Origin: Cytophagales bacterium
GTDB lineage: Bacteria > Bacteroidota > Bacteroidia > Cytophagales > Cyclobacteriaceae
Reading direction: 5' to 3'
Assembly (NCBI GenBank): GCA_020403045.1
Contig: JADBYK010000028.1
Location: forward strand, 1 to 64,000
DNA: 64,000 bases
The position numbers were made by a program, and so were the translations under genes. The stretch's first letter is position 1, and every line of letters begins with the position of its first letter. Below the pieces are notes generated by a model. The model was not told where the DNA came from. It ran no database searches and saw nothing but the letters and a program-made list of their open reading frames with translations. Below, one piece after another: positions 44,750-54,643 of this stretch.

Positions 44750-47242
44750 CTATTTTTTCTTCTTAACCGCAACTTTCTTTTTTGCAACTTTATTCGCCAC
44801 TTTTTTGACAGATTTTTTTGCTGATTTCGCCACTTTCCCAATTGCTTTCTTAACGGTTTTCTTAGCTGCCTTCTTGACTACTTTCTTGGCAACTACCTTC
44901 TTTTTAGGTGCGGCTTTCTTAACCACTTTTTTTACAACACCCTTTGTTGTTGGCTTTTTCCTAGCCGCTGATTTCTTTTTAGCATCATCAGCGCCCATTT
45001 TATTCAAAGCAGAGCCTGACTTAAACCACTCGATTTGACTGGCATTGTACGTATGATTAACAGTGATCGTCTCTTTCTTTCCATCAATGTGATTCAAGAC
45101 CAACGTCAATGGCTTTTCTGGTGCGAAAGTGGTAAGTCCAACAATATCGATGCGGTCGTCTTCCAAAATCTTGTTGTAGTCTTCTTTGTTCGCAAACGTC
45201 AGCGCCAACATGCCTTGCTTTTTCAAGTTTGTTTCGTGTATCCGGGCAAACGATTTCACAAGAATGGCTCTTACCCCAAGGAAGCGTGGCTCCATAGCAG
45301 CATGTTCGCGAGAGGAACCCTCGCCATAGTTTTCGTCACCCACTACGATACTTCCAATTCCCTTTGCTTTGTAAGAACGTTGCACCTTAGGCACTTCATC
45401 GTGCTCGCCAGTTAGTCCATTCTTTACGCTATTTACTTTTTCATTGAAGAAGTTAGTGGCTCCTATTAGCAGGTTATTGGAGATGTTATCCAAATGCCCT
45501 CTGTATTTGAGCCATTTACCCGCCATTGAGATATGATCAGTAGTGCATTTTCCTTTGGCTTTGATCAATAGACGCAACCCTTTCAAGTCTGTTTTTTCCC
45601 AAGGCGCGAAAGGCGCCAATAATTGCAAGCGATCTGAATCGGGACTAACTTTTACCGTCACGCCACTGCCATCTTTCGCTGGAGCTTGAAACCCTGGATC
45701 TTTTACATCAAAACCTTTTGGGGGAAGCTCACTGCCGGTCGGAGGATCAAGTTTTACCTTTTGTCCTTGTTCATTTGTTAGATAGTCAGTGAGCGGGTTG
45801 AAAGTTAAATCTCCTGCAATGGCCATTGCCGTTACAATCTCCGGACTGCCCACAAACGCAAAGGTATTTGGATTGCCATCGGCACGCTTCGCAAAGTTTC
45901 TGTTGAAACTATGGACAATCGTATTTTTTTCTGCTTTCTCTGTGCCTACTCTTGCCCACATGCCAATACAAGGTCCACAGGCATTTGCAAAAACAGTAGC
46001 TCCAATTTTGTCGAACACACCTAAGAAACCATCTCGTTCGATTGTAAAACGAACCTGTTCGCTACCGGGTGTAATCGTAAATTGTGATTTTAATTTCAAC
46101 CCTTTGGAAGTAACCTGTTTTGCCAAACTTACAGAACGGCTTATGTCTTCGTAAGAAGAGTTCGTGCAACTGCCTATCAAACCTACTTCTATCTTCGTTG
46201 GCCATCCATTTGCTGCTGCGGCTTCTTTCATTTTCGAAATGGGCGTTGCTAAGTCGGGTGTAAAAGGACCGTTCAAATGAGGCTCCAATGTGTTTAAGTC
46301 GATCTCGATGACTTGATCAAAATACTCCGAAGGGTTCTGGTATACTTCAGGATCGGCAGTGAGATGATTTTTTATTTTATCCGCCATACGAGCAACCTCA
46401 GCTCTTCCTGTTGCAACTAAATAGCGGCTCATCGAGGCATCATAACCAAACGTTGAAGTGGTTGCTCCAATCTCCGCGCCCATATTGCAAATCGTGCCTT
46501 TGCCCGTACAACTCATAGAAGTAGCACCTTCACCAAAATATTCTACAATTGCTCCTGTTCCTCCTTTTACCGTTAGGATACCCGCAACTTTTAAGATAAC
46601 ATCTTTAGCCGATGTCCAGCCATTAAGTTTACCGGTCAATTTTACGCCTATTAGCTTAGGGAACTTCAGCTCCCACGCCATACCCGCCATTAAATCTACC
46701 GCATCAGCGCCACCTACACCGATCGCCACCATTCCCAGGCCACCGGCATTTACAGTATGTGAATCAGTTCCAATCATCATGCCTCCGGGGAACGCATAAT
46801 TCTCTAGTACTACCTGATGAATAATACCTGCCCCTGGCTTCCAAAATCCAAGGCCGTATTTATTTGAAACCGAAGAAAGAAAATCGAACACTTCCTTGCT
46901 CTCAGTAGTTGCAAAACTCAAATCATCGGCAGCACCAACTTTGGCAGTAATCAAGTGATCACAATGTACTGTAGATGGGACAGCAACTTTTGGTCTTCCG
47001 GCAGACATGAACTGAAGCAATGCCATTTGTGCTGTCGCGTCTTGCATAGCCACACGATCAGGAGCAAAGTCGACATATGACTTGCCTCTCCCAAAATTTT
47101 CAAGCTTTTGGTCTGCATGTAGATGCGAGTACAGTATCTTTTCTGACAGGGTAAGGGGTTTGCCAACAACTTTTCTGGCTTTGGCGATACGGCCCGGCAT
47201 TGCTGCATAAAGAGCCTTGATCATAGCTAAGTCGAATACCAT
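44750..47242 (-). CDS. acn: Aconitate hydratase with lysine/alanine-rich C-terminal tail
   Basis: An 830-residue aconitase of the mitochondrial type, interconverting citrate and isocitrate in the TCA cycle. The [4Fe-4S] cysteines are in [10 protein letters not shown] and in [10 protein letters not shown]; the swivel domain includes [13 protein letters not shown]. The normal enzyme body ends near residue 751 ([13 protein letters not shown]). About 79 further residues are dominated by Lys, Ala and Val ([17 protein letters not shown] and similar) and look like histone H1 or Hc1 tails. The tail is in frame with the natural stop and uses varied Lys/Ala codons, so it is not an assembly artefact of one repeat. 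Such a tail could bind nucleic acid or polyanions, but this is conjecture. An inverted repeat precedes the start. Confidence 0.96.
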   Translation of the reverse strand: MVFDLAMIKALYAAMPGRIAKARKVVGKPLTLSEKILYSHLHADQKLENFGRGKSYVDFAPDRVAMQDATAQMALLQFMSAGRPKVAVPSTVHCDHLITAKVGAADDLSFATTESKEVFDFLSSVSNKYGLGFWKPGAGIIHQVVLENYAFPGGMMIGTDSHTVNAGGLGMVAIGVGGADAVDLMAGMAWELKFPKLIGVKLTGKLNGWTSAKDVILKVAGILTVKGGTGAIVEYFGEGATSMSCTGKGTICNMGAEIGATTSTFGYDASMSRYLVATGRAEVARMADKIKNHLTADPEVYQNPSEYFDQVIEIDLNTLEPHLNGPFTPDLATPISKMKEAAAANGWPTKIEVGLIGSCTNSSYEDISRSVSLAKQVTSKGLKLKSQFTITPGSEQVRFTIERDGFLGVFDKIGATVFANACGPCIGMWARVGTEKAEKNTIVHSFNRNFAKRADGNPNTFAFVGSPEIVTAMAIAGDLTFNPLTDYLTNEQGQKVKLDPPTGSELPPKGFDVKDPGFQAPAKDGSGVTVKVSPDSDRLQLLAPFAPWEKTDLKGLRLLIKAKGKCTTDHISMAGKWLKYRGHLDNISNNLLIGATNFFNEKVNSVKNGLTGEHDEVPKVQRSYKAKGIGSIVVGDENYGEGSSREHAAMEPRFLGVRAILVKSFARIHETNLKKQGMLALTFANKEDYNKILEDDRIDIVGLTTFAPEKPLTLVLNHIDGKKETITVNHTYNASQIEWFKSGSALNKMGADDAKKKSAARKKPTTKGVVKKVVKKAAPKKKVVAKKVVKKAAKKTVKKAIGKVAKSAKKSVKKVANKVAKKKVAVKKKK

Positions 47243-47243
47243 A

Positions 47244-47278
47244 TTTTGTAGATTAAAAGTTGTCGCTAATCTACAAAA
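47244..47278. promoter_or_regulatory. Perfect 12-bp inverted repeat at the aconitase start region
   Basis: TTTTGTAGATTA and TAATCTACAAAA flank an 11-base spacer; the proximal arm ends 1-2 bases from the ATG. The distal arm overlaps a TATTTTTG -7 element. It may be an operator for a dimeric regulator or an mRNA hairpin that hides the start region. Confidence 0.65.
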
Positions 47279-47300
47279 ATAGGTGGAATTTAAGCCGCAA
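47274..47300 (-). promoter_or_regulatory. Putative promoter of aconitase
   Basis: On the minus strand TTG (47300-47298), a 16-base spacer (slightly short) and TATTTTTG (47281-47274, exact TAnnTTTG). It overlaps the inverted repeat, so a protein bound there would block transcription. Confidence 0.45.
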
Positions 47301-47411
47301 GACTGAAATAAAAACTGTCAAATAGACTCTAATTTGGCTGTTTTGTAGAGCGCTTGATGCATCGTTCTTGCCGCTTTCGAACGCGAAAGTGACAGACAGG
47401 GTAATTGACTG

Positions 47412-48098
47412 CTACTTCGCATTAATGTAATTCAGGAACTCGCGTTTTACGTTTTCGTCCTTGAATTTTCCTGCGAAATAGGCTGTTCCGGTTTTGCTAT
47501 TTGTATCTCCAACTCCTCGGGAAGCTACACACATGTGATTGGCATCGACTACCACACCAACGTCAGTCGTACCCAATACGCGCTCTAACTCCTTCCCAAT
47601 TTGTACAGTCAACCTTTCCTGCACTTGAGGGCGCTTCGCAAAATACTGAACGAATCGATTGATTTTGGAAAGCCCTATCACCTTGCCAGAGGAGAAGTAG
47701 GCTACATGGATCTTCCCGTAGATGGGCACAAAATGATGTTCGCAATGTGAAAAGAATGTAATGTCCTTTTCAACCAGCATCTGGTCATAGTTGTACTTAT
47801 TCTCAAATAATCTGGTCGTTGGTCGATTGTCGGGATTAAGCCCACTAAAGGCTTCTTTCACGTACATCTTTGCAACTCTTCGAGGGGTACCTTTTAAGCT
47901 ATCATCGTTCAGGTCAAGCCCCAAAACGGTCATTATCTCGCGAAAGTGATCCTCAATCTTATTGATCTTTTCGTCATCAGTTAGATCAAACGCGTCAGCG
48001 CGCAAGGGCGTATCGTGCGATCCCACCGGGTGATCCAAATCATCATCGTCAAACGATTTAATGGGCTGGATAGTCAACGAAATTTCTTTCTGTCTCAT
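47412..48098 (-). CDS. folE: GTP cyclohydrolase I
   Basis: A 228-residue enzyme converting GTP to dihydroneopterin triphosphate. The zinc ligands are in SHCEHHFVPI (Cys, His) and MCVASRGV (Cys); GLSKINRFVQYFAKRPQVQE is the conserved core, cited at 20 residues. The acidic N-terminal 40 residues are an extension. The chosen ATG overlaps the 3' end of queD by 41 bases, so the pair is translationally linked. The product feeds folate and, with the neighbouring QueD, deazapurine synthesis. Confidence 0.96.
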   Translation of the reverse strand: MRQKEISLTIQPIKSFDDDDLDHPVGSHDTPLRADAFDLTDDEKINKIEDHFREIMTVLGLDLNDDSLKGTPRRVAKMYVKEAFSGLNPDNRPTTRLFENKYNYDQMLVEKDITFFSHCEHHFVPIYGKIHVAYFSSGKVIGLSKINRFVQYFAKRPQVQERLTVQIGKELERVLGTTDVGVVVDANHMCVASRGVGDTNSKTGTAYFAGKFKDENVKREFLNYINAK

Positions 48099-48468
48099 AC
48101 AATTTTATTTTAAGCTCGAAACGATTGTCAATCTTTTGCCTCAATATTCTCCAAATGACCACTGCAATGTTCTCTGCTGTGGGGTTTAGGTCCTTAAAAT
48201 ATGGAGTATCTAAGTTAAGGTTTTTATGATCAAAGTGTTGGAGGATGTTTTCACCAATCAGGTCGCTGAGTAATTTCATGTCAAACACATAACCCGTTTC
48301 CGGATCGGGTTCACCAATCAGCGTTACAATGATTTCGTAGTTGTGGCCGTGATAGTTGGGATTATTGCACTTACCAAACACCGCATCATTTTTCTCGTTA
48401 CTCCAAGCGGGGTTGAACAGTCGGTGAGCAGCGTTAAAATGTTCCTTTCGGGAAATGGCTATTTTCAT
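48058..48468 (-). CDS. queD: 6-carboxytetrahydropterin synthase / PTPS family
   Basis: A 136-residue 6-pyruvoyl-tetrahydropterin synthase-family enzyme. I place the start at ATG 48468, not the ORF-track start at 48558, because MKIAISRKEHFNAAHRL begins the fold. Zinc-binding His are in FNAAHRL and NYHGHNYE; the catalytic Cys is in FGKCNNPN. Next to folE it most likely makes 6-carboxytetrahydropterin in the queuosine path; a biopterin-type activity cannot be excluded. Confidence 0.9.
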   Translation of the reverse strand: MKIAISRKEHFNAAHRLFNPAWSNEKNDAVFGKCNNPNYHGHNYEIIVTLIGEPDPETGYVFDMKLLSDLIGENILQHFDHKNLNLDTPYFKDLNPTAENIAVVIWRILRQKIDNRFELKIKLYETERNFVDYPAH

Positions 48469-48607
48469 GAAGTAAAGGTAAAACAAGTGTTTTGAAAAAA
48501 GGTTCGTGGGTTTCCGAAGGTTTATTGGATTTTCAAAACAGTTTGGTTTTGCAGGCACGATAAATAGCTTTTAATTTGACTGCAAGTGTCAAATTGATAG
48601 ATAGTTC

Positions 48608-50197
48608 ATGGAGCTAGAAAACATTACCGTTATCATTCTTCTTTTGGCCGTGGTTACAGCACTGGCAGAAGTGACCGATCGGGTTAAAATACCATATCCT
48701 GTATTACTCGTCTTGGCCGGGATCGGCATTGGCCTGATCCCACAATTGCCAGTTGTTGAGTTGAATCCAGATGTTGTTTTCTTAATCTTCTTGCCACCTG
48801 CGCTCTATTCTGCGGCCTGGACTACTTCATGGACTGATTTTAAGAAATCCAGACGAGCCATCTCTTTGCTTGCAGTTGGTTGTGTATTGTTCACTACCAC
48901 AGCGATTGCGTGTGTTGCACACTACCTGATTCCTGGCTTTGGCTGGCCCGAATCATTTGTCTTGGGAGCTATTATTTCACCGCCTGATGCAGTTGCAGCT
49001 ACGGCAGCCACGAAAGGCCTGGGTGTTCCAAAACGTTTGATTACCATTTTGGAGGGAGAAAGTTTAGTGAACGATGCAACGGGGCTAATCGCCATGCGCT
49101 ATGCGATTGCTGCAACGGCTACTGGCACATTTATTTTTTGGTTGGCAAGCATTAATTTTTTCTATGTGGCCGGTGTTGGTATCATCATTGGATTGATGGT
49201 TGGCCAGCTACTTTTTTGGATACACAAGATTACACCAAACAATCCGACTACTGATACCACACTCACTTTCATTACACCTTACATCGCCTATTTGTTCGCA
49301 GAGCAAATTCATGTATCGGGCGTACTCGCGGTGGTTGCCTGCGGATTGTTCTTGAGTCAACGTTCTTCGAAGATATTTAGTCACCAATCTCGAATTCAAG
49401 CCTACTCAACCTGGGACACGGTGAATTTCATTTTGAACGGGGTGATCTTTATTTTAATAGGCCTGCAGCTTAAGACCGTATTGACAAATATTCAGGAACA
49501 TTCCTTCACCACGCTGCTGTGGTATGGTTTTCTTGTTAGTGCTGCAACCATCTTAGCTCGAATTATTTGGGTTTTTCCTGCAGCCTATCTGCCACGACTG
49601 AGTGGTGGCGTACGTAGGCGCGAACCAGATTTTAGTGCTAGAAATGTTTCCATTGTCGCCTGGTCGGGTATGCGAGGCGTGGTATCGCTCGCTGCTGCAA
49701 TGGCACTGCCATTGATGCTGCAGGGAACGACTCCATTTCCGAATCGAGACTTGATCATTTTCCTAACATTCGCGGTTATCTTTTCCACGTTGGTCTTCCA
49801 GGGCATGACACTCCCCATTCTGGTGAAAAAGCTGGGGGTAAAAGGTGACGTGGGTACCAAAAAGGAAGAAGATGCCATCCGTCATCAAATTGCATCTTCG
49901 GTGATAGAGCACATCGAGGAAAACTATTCACTTGGTTTGGATGATGTGGTTCTGGCACAGATCAAATCTAAATACGAGATTCGTATCCAGCGGTTGCGCA
50001 AAGACGAGTCTAATCGCTTAACAGAGGAACAAATAGGAGAGTTGCATCGTATTCAACACGAGTTAATAAAGCAAGAACGGGTAGTACTTGATTTGATGTA
50101 CCAAGCTAATAAAATTGGTGATGAAGCACTGCGAAAGATTGAATATGAACTTGATCTGGAGGAGGCCCGACTAGATTTAGAAGTTGCTGAAACGTAG
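48608..50197 (+). CDS. CPA1-type Na+/H+ antiporter
   Basis: A 529-residue membrane protein with about 12 spans followed by a 100-residue cytoplasmic tail. The family motifs are FLPPALYSAAW, GAIISPPDAVAA and ILEGESLVNDATGL, which contain the ion-binding Asp residues, and WSGMRGVVSLAAA near the end of the membrane region. It exchanges Na+ (or K+) for protons to control pH and salt. The tail is charged and helical (KSKYEIRIQRLRKDESNRL) and probably regulatory. Confidence 0.93.
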   Translation: MELENITVIILLLAVVTALAEVTDRVKIPYPVLLVLAGIGIGLIPQLPVVELNPDVVFLIFLPPALYSAAWTTSWTDFKKSRRAISLLAVGCVLFTTTAIACVAHYLIPGFGWPESFVLGAIISPPDAVAATAATKGLGVPKRLITILEGESLVNDATGLIAMRYAIAATATGTFIFWLASINFFYVAGVGIIIGLMVGQLLFWIHKITPNNPTTDTTLTFITPYIAYLFAEQIHVSGVLAVVACGLFLSQRSSKIFSHQSRIQAYSTWDTVNFILNGVIFILIGLQLKTVLTNIQEHSFTTLLWYGFLVSAATILARIIWVFPAAYLPRLSGGVRRREPDFSARNVSIVAWSGMRGVVSLAAAMALPLMLQGTTPFPNRDLIIFLTFAVIFSTLVFQGMTLPILVKKLGVKGDVGTKKEEDAIRHQIASSVIEHIEENYSLGLDDVVLAQIKSKYEIRIQRLRKDESNRLTEEQIGELHRIQHELIKQERVVLDLMYQANKIGDEALRKIEYELDLEEARLDLEVAET

Positions 50198-50199
50198 CA

Positions 50200-51138
50200 T
50201 CAAATAGTGACGTGTTGTAAAATAGATAGTGCGTCCTTTTTGTCTTGATGCAACTGATTCTTTAATCCCTCTAAATCACCGAACTTCGTGTCCGTCCGAA
50301 TCAGTTGGTGAAAAGCGACCGTTAATGTCTCTCCATAAATCTCTTTATTGAAATCAAAGATGTTTACTTCAATAACCTTTTTAGTGCCATTAATGGTTGG
50401 ACGGTTACCGATATAGAGCATTCCTTTCAACATCTGATGTTCGTGTTGCACAGTTACTGCGTAAATACCATCTGCTGGTATCAACTTTAATCGAGAGTCT
50501 AAATCGATGTTAGCTGTCGGATAGCCCAGTACTCGCCCCAACTTATCTCCACGAACGACTTGGCCGCTGATCGAGTAGGGGCGTCCTAAAAGGTGTGTGG
50601 CACTTGCTAGATCCGCCTCTTCCAAAGCCTTCCTGATTTTAGAAGAGCTTACCGCAACATGGTCAATATCTTGTCGCTCTATTTCTTCTACTTCAAAACC
50701 AAAGGCCGGGCCACTGATCTTCAATTGCTCAAAACTGCCTTCTCGATTGTTACCAAAGCGGTGATCATACCCTATGACTAACTTTTTAGTGCCGATCGTA
50801 TTCACCAATACAGACGTGATGAACTGCTGAGACGTTATTTGAGAAAACTCTTTGGTGAAGGGAATTCGCAACAGATGTTGGATGCCCTGCTCTTTGAGTA
50901 GCGCAGCCTTCTCTTCAAAAGTGTTAAGAAGCTTCAACGAATCATCAGCTGGTTTTAGGATCAATCTCGGGTGTGGCCAAAACGTAATTACCACGGTCTC
51001 TCCTTTACTTTTTTCGGCAACTTCTTTGAGCCTGCTAATAATTTTTTGGTGGCCGAGATGAACACCATCAAAGGTTCCACTGGTCACCACACCATTGGCG
51101 AGTTTGGAAAAGTCTTCGAGGCTGTAGTAGATTTTCAT
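50200..51138 (-). CDS. ribF: Bifunctional riboflavin kinase / FAD synthetase
   Basis: A 312-residue enzyme that makes FMN and then FAD. The N-terminal adenylyltransferase has SGTFDGVHLGHQ and YDHRFGNNREG; the C-terminal kinase has GRVLGYPTANI and the conserved EVNIFDFNKEIYG. It ends the ftsX-DUF3098-uppP-truB-ribF unit, 2 bases after truB. Confidence 0.96.
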   Translation of the reverse strand: MKIYYSLEDFSKLANGVVTSGTFDGVHLGHQKIISRLKEVAEKSKGETVVITFWPHPRLILKPADDSLKLLNTFEEKAALLKEQGIQHLLRIPFTKEFSQITSQQFITSVLVNTIGTKKLVIGYDHRFGNNREGSFEQLKISGPAFGFEVEEIERQDIDHVAVSSSKIRKALEEADLASATHLLGRPYSISGQVVRGDKLGRVLGYPTANIDLDSRLKLIPADGIYAVTVQHEHQMLKGMLYIGNRPTINGTKKVIEVNIFDFNKEIYGETLTVAFHQLIRTDTKFGDLEGLKNQLHQDKKDALSILQHVTI

Positions 51139-51140
51139 TA

Positions 51141-51794
51141 CTAAACAGGATCAATTTGTTCTAGCGTTTTTGCATCACTGAGTAGAAAGTCTCCTATTCG
51201 GGTTCTACAGAGCGAACCAAGATACGCACCCGTTCCAATCGCCTTGCCAAAATCTCGGGCTAAGCTACGAATGTATGTCCCTTTGGAACAAACAATTCGA
51301 AAGGTAACTATTGGTTTTTGGATAGATGTTATCTCAAATTCAGAAACAGTTACTGTTCGTGCTTTGAGTTCTAAATCGCTTCCCTGACGGGCGAGTTTGT
51401 AGGCACGTTTGCCATCTACTTTTATTGCGGAGTGTAAGGGTGGTATTTGTTGAATTTCTCCGATGAATTTTTTAGCGACACCAATCAATTGCTCATTGGT
51501 AATCATCGAGACATCCTCGGGAGGGGAAACTTCCGTCTCTAAGTCGTGTGAGGGCGTGGTTTGCCCAATTACGAAATGACCCGTGTATTCTTTTTCCTTC
51601 GCCTGATAGTCATCAATTCGTTTGGTCATTTTACCGGTGCAAATGATCAATAACCCTGTGGCTAAAGGATCGAGGGTTCCAGCATGGCCAATTTTTTTTG
51701 TTTTTAGTTTATAACGAAGTTTATTCACCACATCGAATGATGTCCAGTTCAAGGGTTTATTGATCAGTAAGAGTCTTCCTTCTGTGACTTCCAT
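51141..51794 (-). CDS. truB: tRNA pseudouridine-55 synthase
   Basis: A 217-residue enzyme placing the universal pseudouridine in the T-loop of tRNAs. The catalytic Asp is in HAGTLDPLATG; KPLNWTSFDVV and CSKGTYIRSLARD are the other conserved blocks. It is short because it lacks the C-terminal PUA-like domain. Its start overlaps the last base of uppP. Confidence 0.96.
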   Translation of the reverse strand: MEVTEGRLLLINKPLNWTSFDVVNKLRYKLKTKKIGHAGTLDPLATGLLIICTGKMTKRIDDYQAKEKEYTGHFVIGQTTPSHDLETEVSPPEDVSMITNEQLIGVAKKFIGEIQQIPPLHSAIKVDGKRAYKLARQGSDLELKARTVTVSEFEITSIQKPIVTFRIVCSKGTYIRSLARDFGKAIGTGAYLGSLCRTRIGDFLLSDAKTLEQIDPV

Positions 51795-52588
51795 TAGACT
51801 ATGGATAAGGGGATGCCCATTACGTACAGCATCAAGATGATTAGCCCAAGTACAATCCGATAGTAGCCAAACATTTTGAATCCATGCTTTGTCAAGAAGT
51901 TGATAAATGACTTGATGGCTATCATACCAACAATAAACGCAACCAGGTTTCCAACCAAAAGCAATAACATTTCCTGTTGCCCAAAAACATTACCTTCCTT
52001 GTAAAATTTCAGAAGTTTGTAGGCGGTGGCTGCAAACATGGTAGGTACGGCCAGGAAAAAAGAGAATTCTGCGGCCATTTTCTTTGTGAGCTGCTGAGTG
52101 AGTCCACCAAGAATAGTAGCTGCCGAGCGAGATACCCCCGGAATCATCGCAATCGTCTGGAACATTCCTATTTTGAAAGCGGTGGGGTAAGACACTGACG
52201 ATAAACCCTGCTCTTCATTTTTTTGGAATAGCTTATCAACAAACAAAAAGACGATCCCACCCAGAATGAGCATAACCGCCACGACTTCCACTCGTTCCAA
52301 TAGTTGATCGATAAAATCGTTTAGCAACAGCCCGATGACCAGCGCTGGCAAAAACGCGATTAGCAACTTGAAATAAAAGTCCATCGTTTGGAAAAATCTT
52401 TTCCAGTAAAGAACGACTACAGATAGAATGGCTCCAAGTTGAATAGCCACTGTAAATGTCTTTACAAATGGGCTTGAACTCATACCCATCAGCGAAGAGG
52501 CGATAATCATATGCCCTGTCGAAGACACAGGCAAATATTCTGTGAGTCCCTCCACAATCGCAAGGATGACGGCCTCAATAATTGACAT
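51794..52588 (-). CDS. uppP: Undecaprenyl-diphosphate phosphatase
   Basis: A 264-residue integral membrane enzyme (BacA family) that recycles the C55 lipid carrier for cell-wall synthesis. The two active-site motifs are [14 protein letters not shown] and [10 protein letters not shown]. About eight membrane segments are seen. It lies 5 bases after the DUF3098 gene. Confidence 0.96.
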   Translation of the reverse strand: MSIIEAVILAIVEGLTEYLPVSSTGHMIIASSLMGMSSSPFVKTFTVAIQLGAILSVVVLYWKRFFQTMDFYFKLLIAFLPALVIGLLLNDFIDQLLERVEVVAVMLILGGIVFLFVDKLFQKNEEQGLSSVSYPTAFKIGMFQTIAMIPGVSRSAATILGGLTQQLTKKMAAEFSFFLAVPTMFAATAYKLLKFYKEGNVFGQQEMLLLLVGNLVAFIVGMIAIKSFINFLTKHGFKMFGYYRIVLGLIILMLYVMGIPLSIV

Positions 52589-52593
52589 GAAGC

Positions 52594-52800
52594 TTACTTT
52601 TTCTCTTTGGGCGTATGTACAATTGCTGCGATCTCGACAATGAAACCAGCAATCACAATTAAGGGTCCGAGAGTAAGTCCGAGAAAGCCAAAGCCATAGG
52701 GTTCCTTATCCATTGACATAATTGTGAAACCAATAACCAATGTGATAATTCCAATCACCATTAATTGGTAGTTCTTCTTTCCAAAAGCAAGTTTGTTCAT
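52594..52800 (-). CDS. DUF3098 small membrane protein
   Basis: A 68-residue protein with two membrane helices, matching the DUF3098 family found in Bacteroidota next to ftsX. It starts [15 protein letters not shown] and has the central [15 protein letters not shown], both typical. Its function is not known; a role with FtsX or wall synthesis is suggested only by the constant neighbourhood. Confidence 0.88.
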   Translation of the reverse strand: MNKLAFGKKNYQLMVIGIITLVIGFTIMSMDKEPYGFGFLGLTLGPLIVIAGFIVEIAAIVHTPKEKK

Positions 52801-52804
52801 CGCG

Positions 52805-53704
52805 TTAAAATAATTCGTCTAGTGATAATCGTAAATATTTACCAACCGCTCGGTAAGTACTGATAGTTGCCACCACAATACCTGTAATCAAAAGTAACCC
52901 TGCGAGCAGATAGAGCCGGTGCGTATTCTGAATGAGAGCTAAATCCTCAATTTTTGTAGTAGCAAAAGAAACTAGGGCATATAACAAGGCACAAGAAAGT
53001 AAGCCTGCCAGTGCACCGTGCCACATGGCTTGAAAAAGAAAAGGGCGTTGAATAAACCATCTCTTGGCACCCACCAATTGCATGCTGCGGATAATGAATC
53101 GCTGCGAAAAAAGTGCTAGTCGCACCGTATTGTTAATGAGAAGGACGACAGTTACCAACAAAATGGCAACCAATCCCATTAGAACAAGCCCGATCTTTGC
53201 TACATTTTGGTTGATTGAATCAATGACGTTTTCTACATAATAGACTTGAAACACGCCAGAGATTTTTTCTATTTCGGCTTTGATTTTTATCAAACTGGAT
53301 TTGTCATGGTAAGCTGGATCTATCTTGACGAGGTATGCATTCCGAAGTGGATTCTCACCCAGAAACCGCTTGAAGTCTTCGCCTGTCTCTTTTATGAACT
53401 GTTTGGCCGCTGTTTCTTTAGATACGAATTGGATAGCTCCTACGTTGCCACCCTCTTTAACGAAGTTCTTGGCTTTTAGCTGCCTTTCAATTTTATCGGT
53501 TTGCTCCTTTGAAAGTTGGTTTTTTAGATACACCTGAACCTTCACATTATCGCGCACGACATTTTCTAGCTCTGTAGAGTAGATCACCAAGGTCCCAAAC
53601 ACACCAATAGCAAAAAGGGCTAGCGTGATACTAAATACGACACTTAGGTAGGGGTAGGTGCCCAGCCTCTTCTTTCTATACTTGTGCTTTGAGATTTCAC
53701 TCAT
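52805..53704 (-). CDS. ftsX: Cell division protein FtsX-like permease
   Basis: A 299-residue protein with a cytoplasmic N-terminus, one membrane helix, a large extracytoplasmic domain and three more helices: the FtsX layout. I start at ATG 53704 (MSEISKHKYRKKRLG) instead of the ORF-track ATG at 53737. The conserved membrane-proximal segment is RSMQLVGAKRWFIQRPF. It works with the FtsE ATPase to activate peptidoglycan hydrolases; no ftsE lies in this window, which is normal in Bacteroidota. Confidence 0.93.
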   Translation of the reverse strand: MSEISKHKYRKKRLGTYPYLSVVFSITLALFAIGVFGTLVIYSTELENVVRDNVKVQVYLKNQLSKEQTDKIERQLKAKNFVKEGGNVGAIQFVSKETAAKQFIKETGEDFKRFLGENPLRNAYLVKIDPAYHDKSSLIKIKAEIEKISGVFQVYYVENVIDSINQNVAKIGLVLMGLVAILLVTVVLLINNTVRLALFSQRFIIRSMQLVGAKRWFIQRPFLFQAMWHGALAGLLSCALLYALVSFATTKIEDLALIQNTHRLYLLAGLLLITGIVVATISTYRAVGKYLRLSLDELF

Positions 53705-53730
53705 AAAGCCACAAATATAGCGTATAAAAA

Positions 53731-53757
53731 GAAACACCCTCGATCGGAGGGTGTTTC
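53731..53757 (-). terminator. Terminator after the ECF sigma / membrane partner pair
   Basis: Perfect 11-bp arms (GAAACACCCTC and GAGGGTGTTTC) around a 5-base loop, followed on the minus strand by TTTTTAT. It ends the transcript of the two genes just upstream and insulates ftsX. Confidence 0.85.
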
Positions 53758-53779
53758 AAAACTCAACTACTAAAACTCA

Positions 53780-54637
53780 CTACCTACCTCTAAATTCTTT
53801 TAACTTGGAAATCAACTCGGGATCCATTATTGGCTGCAAAGGCGCTGCTTTGGTTTGGTTCTCATCCAACAAATAGTAATGGTCTTTATAAAACATAAAG
53901 ACCCTGTGCATTTCACCGTTTATCTCCAAAATCTCATACAAAGACGTGTCAAAGGCTCCATATAAAAGTAACTTGCCCTCTGAAAATTGATAGTGAAAAG
54001 AGTACTTTTTGTCATCCGTTAACACGTTCACTTTAATATGCGAAGTGCTCACAGGTTTTTTGGGCGTTTGTTGACTGATTAAAGGGCGCGAGTCACCCTC
54101 TAACATATCTTTGGTAGGATCAACCAAATCCATTTTTGGTTTTGTAGCGGAGGCTGTCGTTTTGACCGGATTCTCGGTCGTCTTTGGATCTGGCTTGTTT
54201 TCCACTTTGGGTTGCCGCTCATTCTTCTTCTCTTCTTTCGCTGTAGTTGCCAAAGGCTCCTCTAGAGGTTCGAAGTCATTCGGGTTTACTTTTTTGATAG
54301 AGTCTTCCAATGAAGTGGACATCTTTGGCCCGTTATCACCTGTATTGCTAAAATAGTAGCTCAACGCAGCTAGAAGAAGACCCGCACCAATGATTCCTGC
54401 CGCCATTTTCATCACTGAAAATTGAGCAATTCCCGTGCTTCCCCCTATGGGAACGTTTTGAAGCATTGTTTTCAATTCTGCTGCACGTGCTTTTTTTACG
54501 CTTTCCAAAATTACCTTTTGCAACTGGAGGTCAGTCTTTAAGGATGGATCAGCCTCTACTTGTTTCTCAAAATCTATTTTAGCCTCTCCGCTGAGGCGGT
54601 TGGTCAGGTAGTCATCTATTAACTCGAAATTGCTCAT
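53780..54637 (-). CDS. Anti-sigma-factor-like single-span membrane protein
   Basis: A 285-residue protein with a cytoplasmic N-terminal region (residues 1-70, starting NFELIDDYLTNRLSGEAK), one membrane helix near residues 78-95, a Lys/Pro/Thr-rich linker and a C-terminal domain of about 90 residues. The N-terminus resembles the zinc-free anti-sigma segments of Bacteroidota. It starts 6 bases after the ECF sigma gene, the usual layout for a sigma factor and its membrane regulator. The outer domain is unrecognised. Confidence 0.72.
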   Translation of the reverse strand: MSNFELIDDYLTNRLSGEAKIDFEKQVEADPSLKTDLQLQKVILESVKKARAAELKTMLQNVPIGGSTGIAQFSVMKMAAGIIGAGLLLAALSYYFSNTGDNGPKMSTSLEDSIKKVNPNDFEPLEEPLATTAKEEKKNERQPKVENKPDPKTTENPVKTTASATKPKMDLVDPTKDMLEGDSRPLISQQTPKKPVSTSHIKVNVLTDDKKYSFHYQFSEGKLLLYGAFDTSLYEILEINGEMHRVFMFYKDHYYLLDENQTKAAPLQPIMDPELISKLKEFRGR

Positions 54638-54643
54638 GATCTG

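Noticed and set aside
44691-45038. 115-residue hydrophobic + strand ORF opposite the aconitase tail
   Set aside because: Its Phe/Ala/Leu-rich sequence is simply the antisense reading of the lysine/alanine codons; it is not a real membrane protein.
48469-48558. N-terminal 30-residue extension of the QueD ORF
   Set aside because: The extension is not like the family and the ATG at 48468 begins the conserved fold, so the extra codons are treated as upstream sequence.
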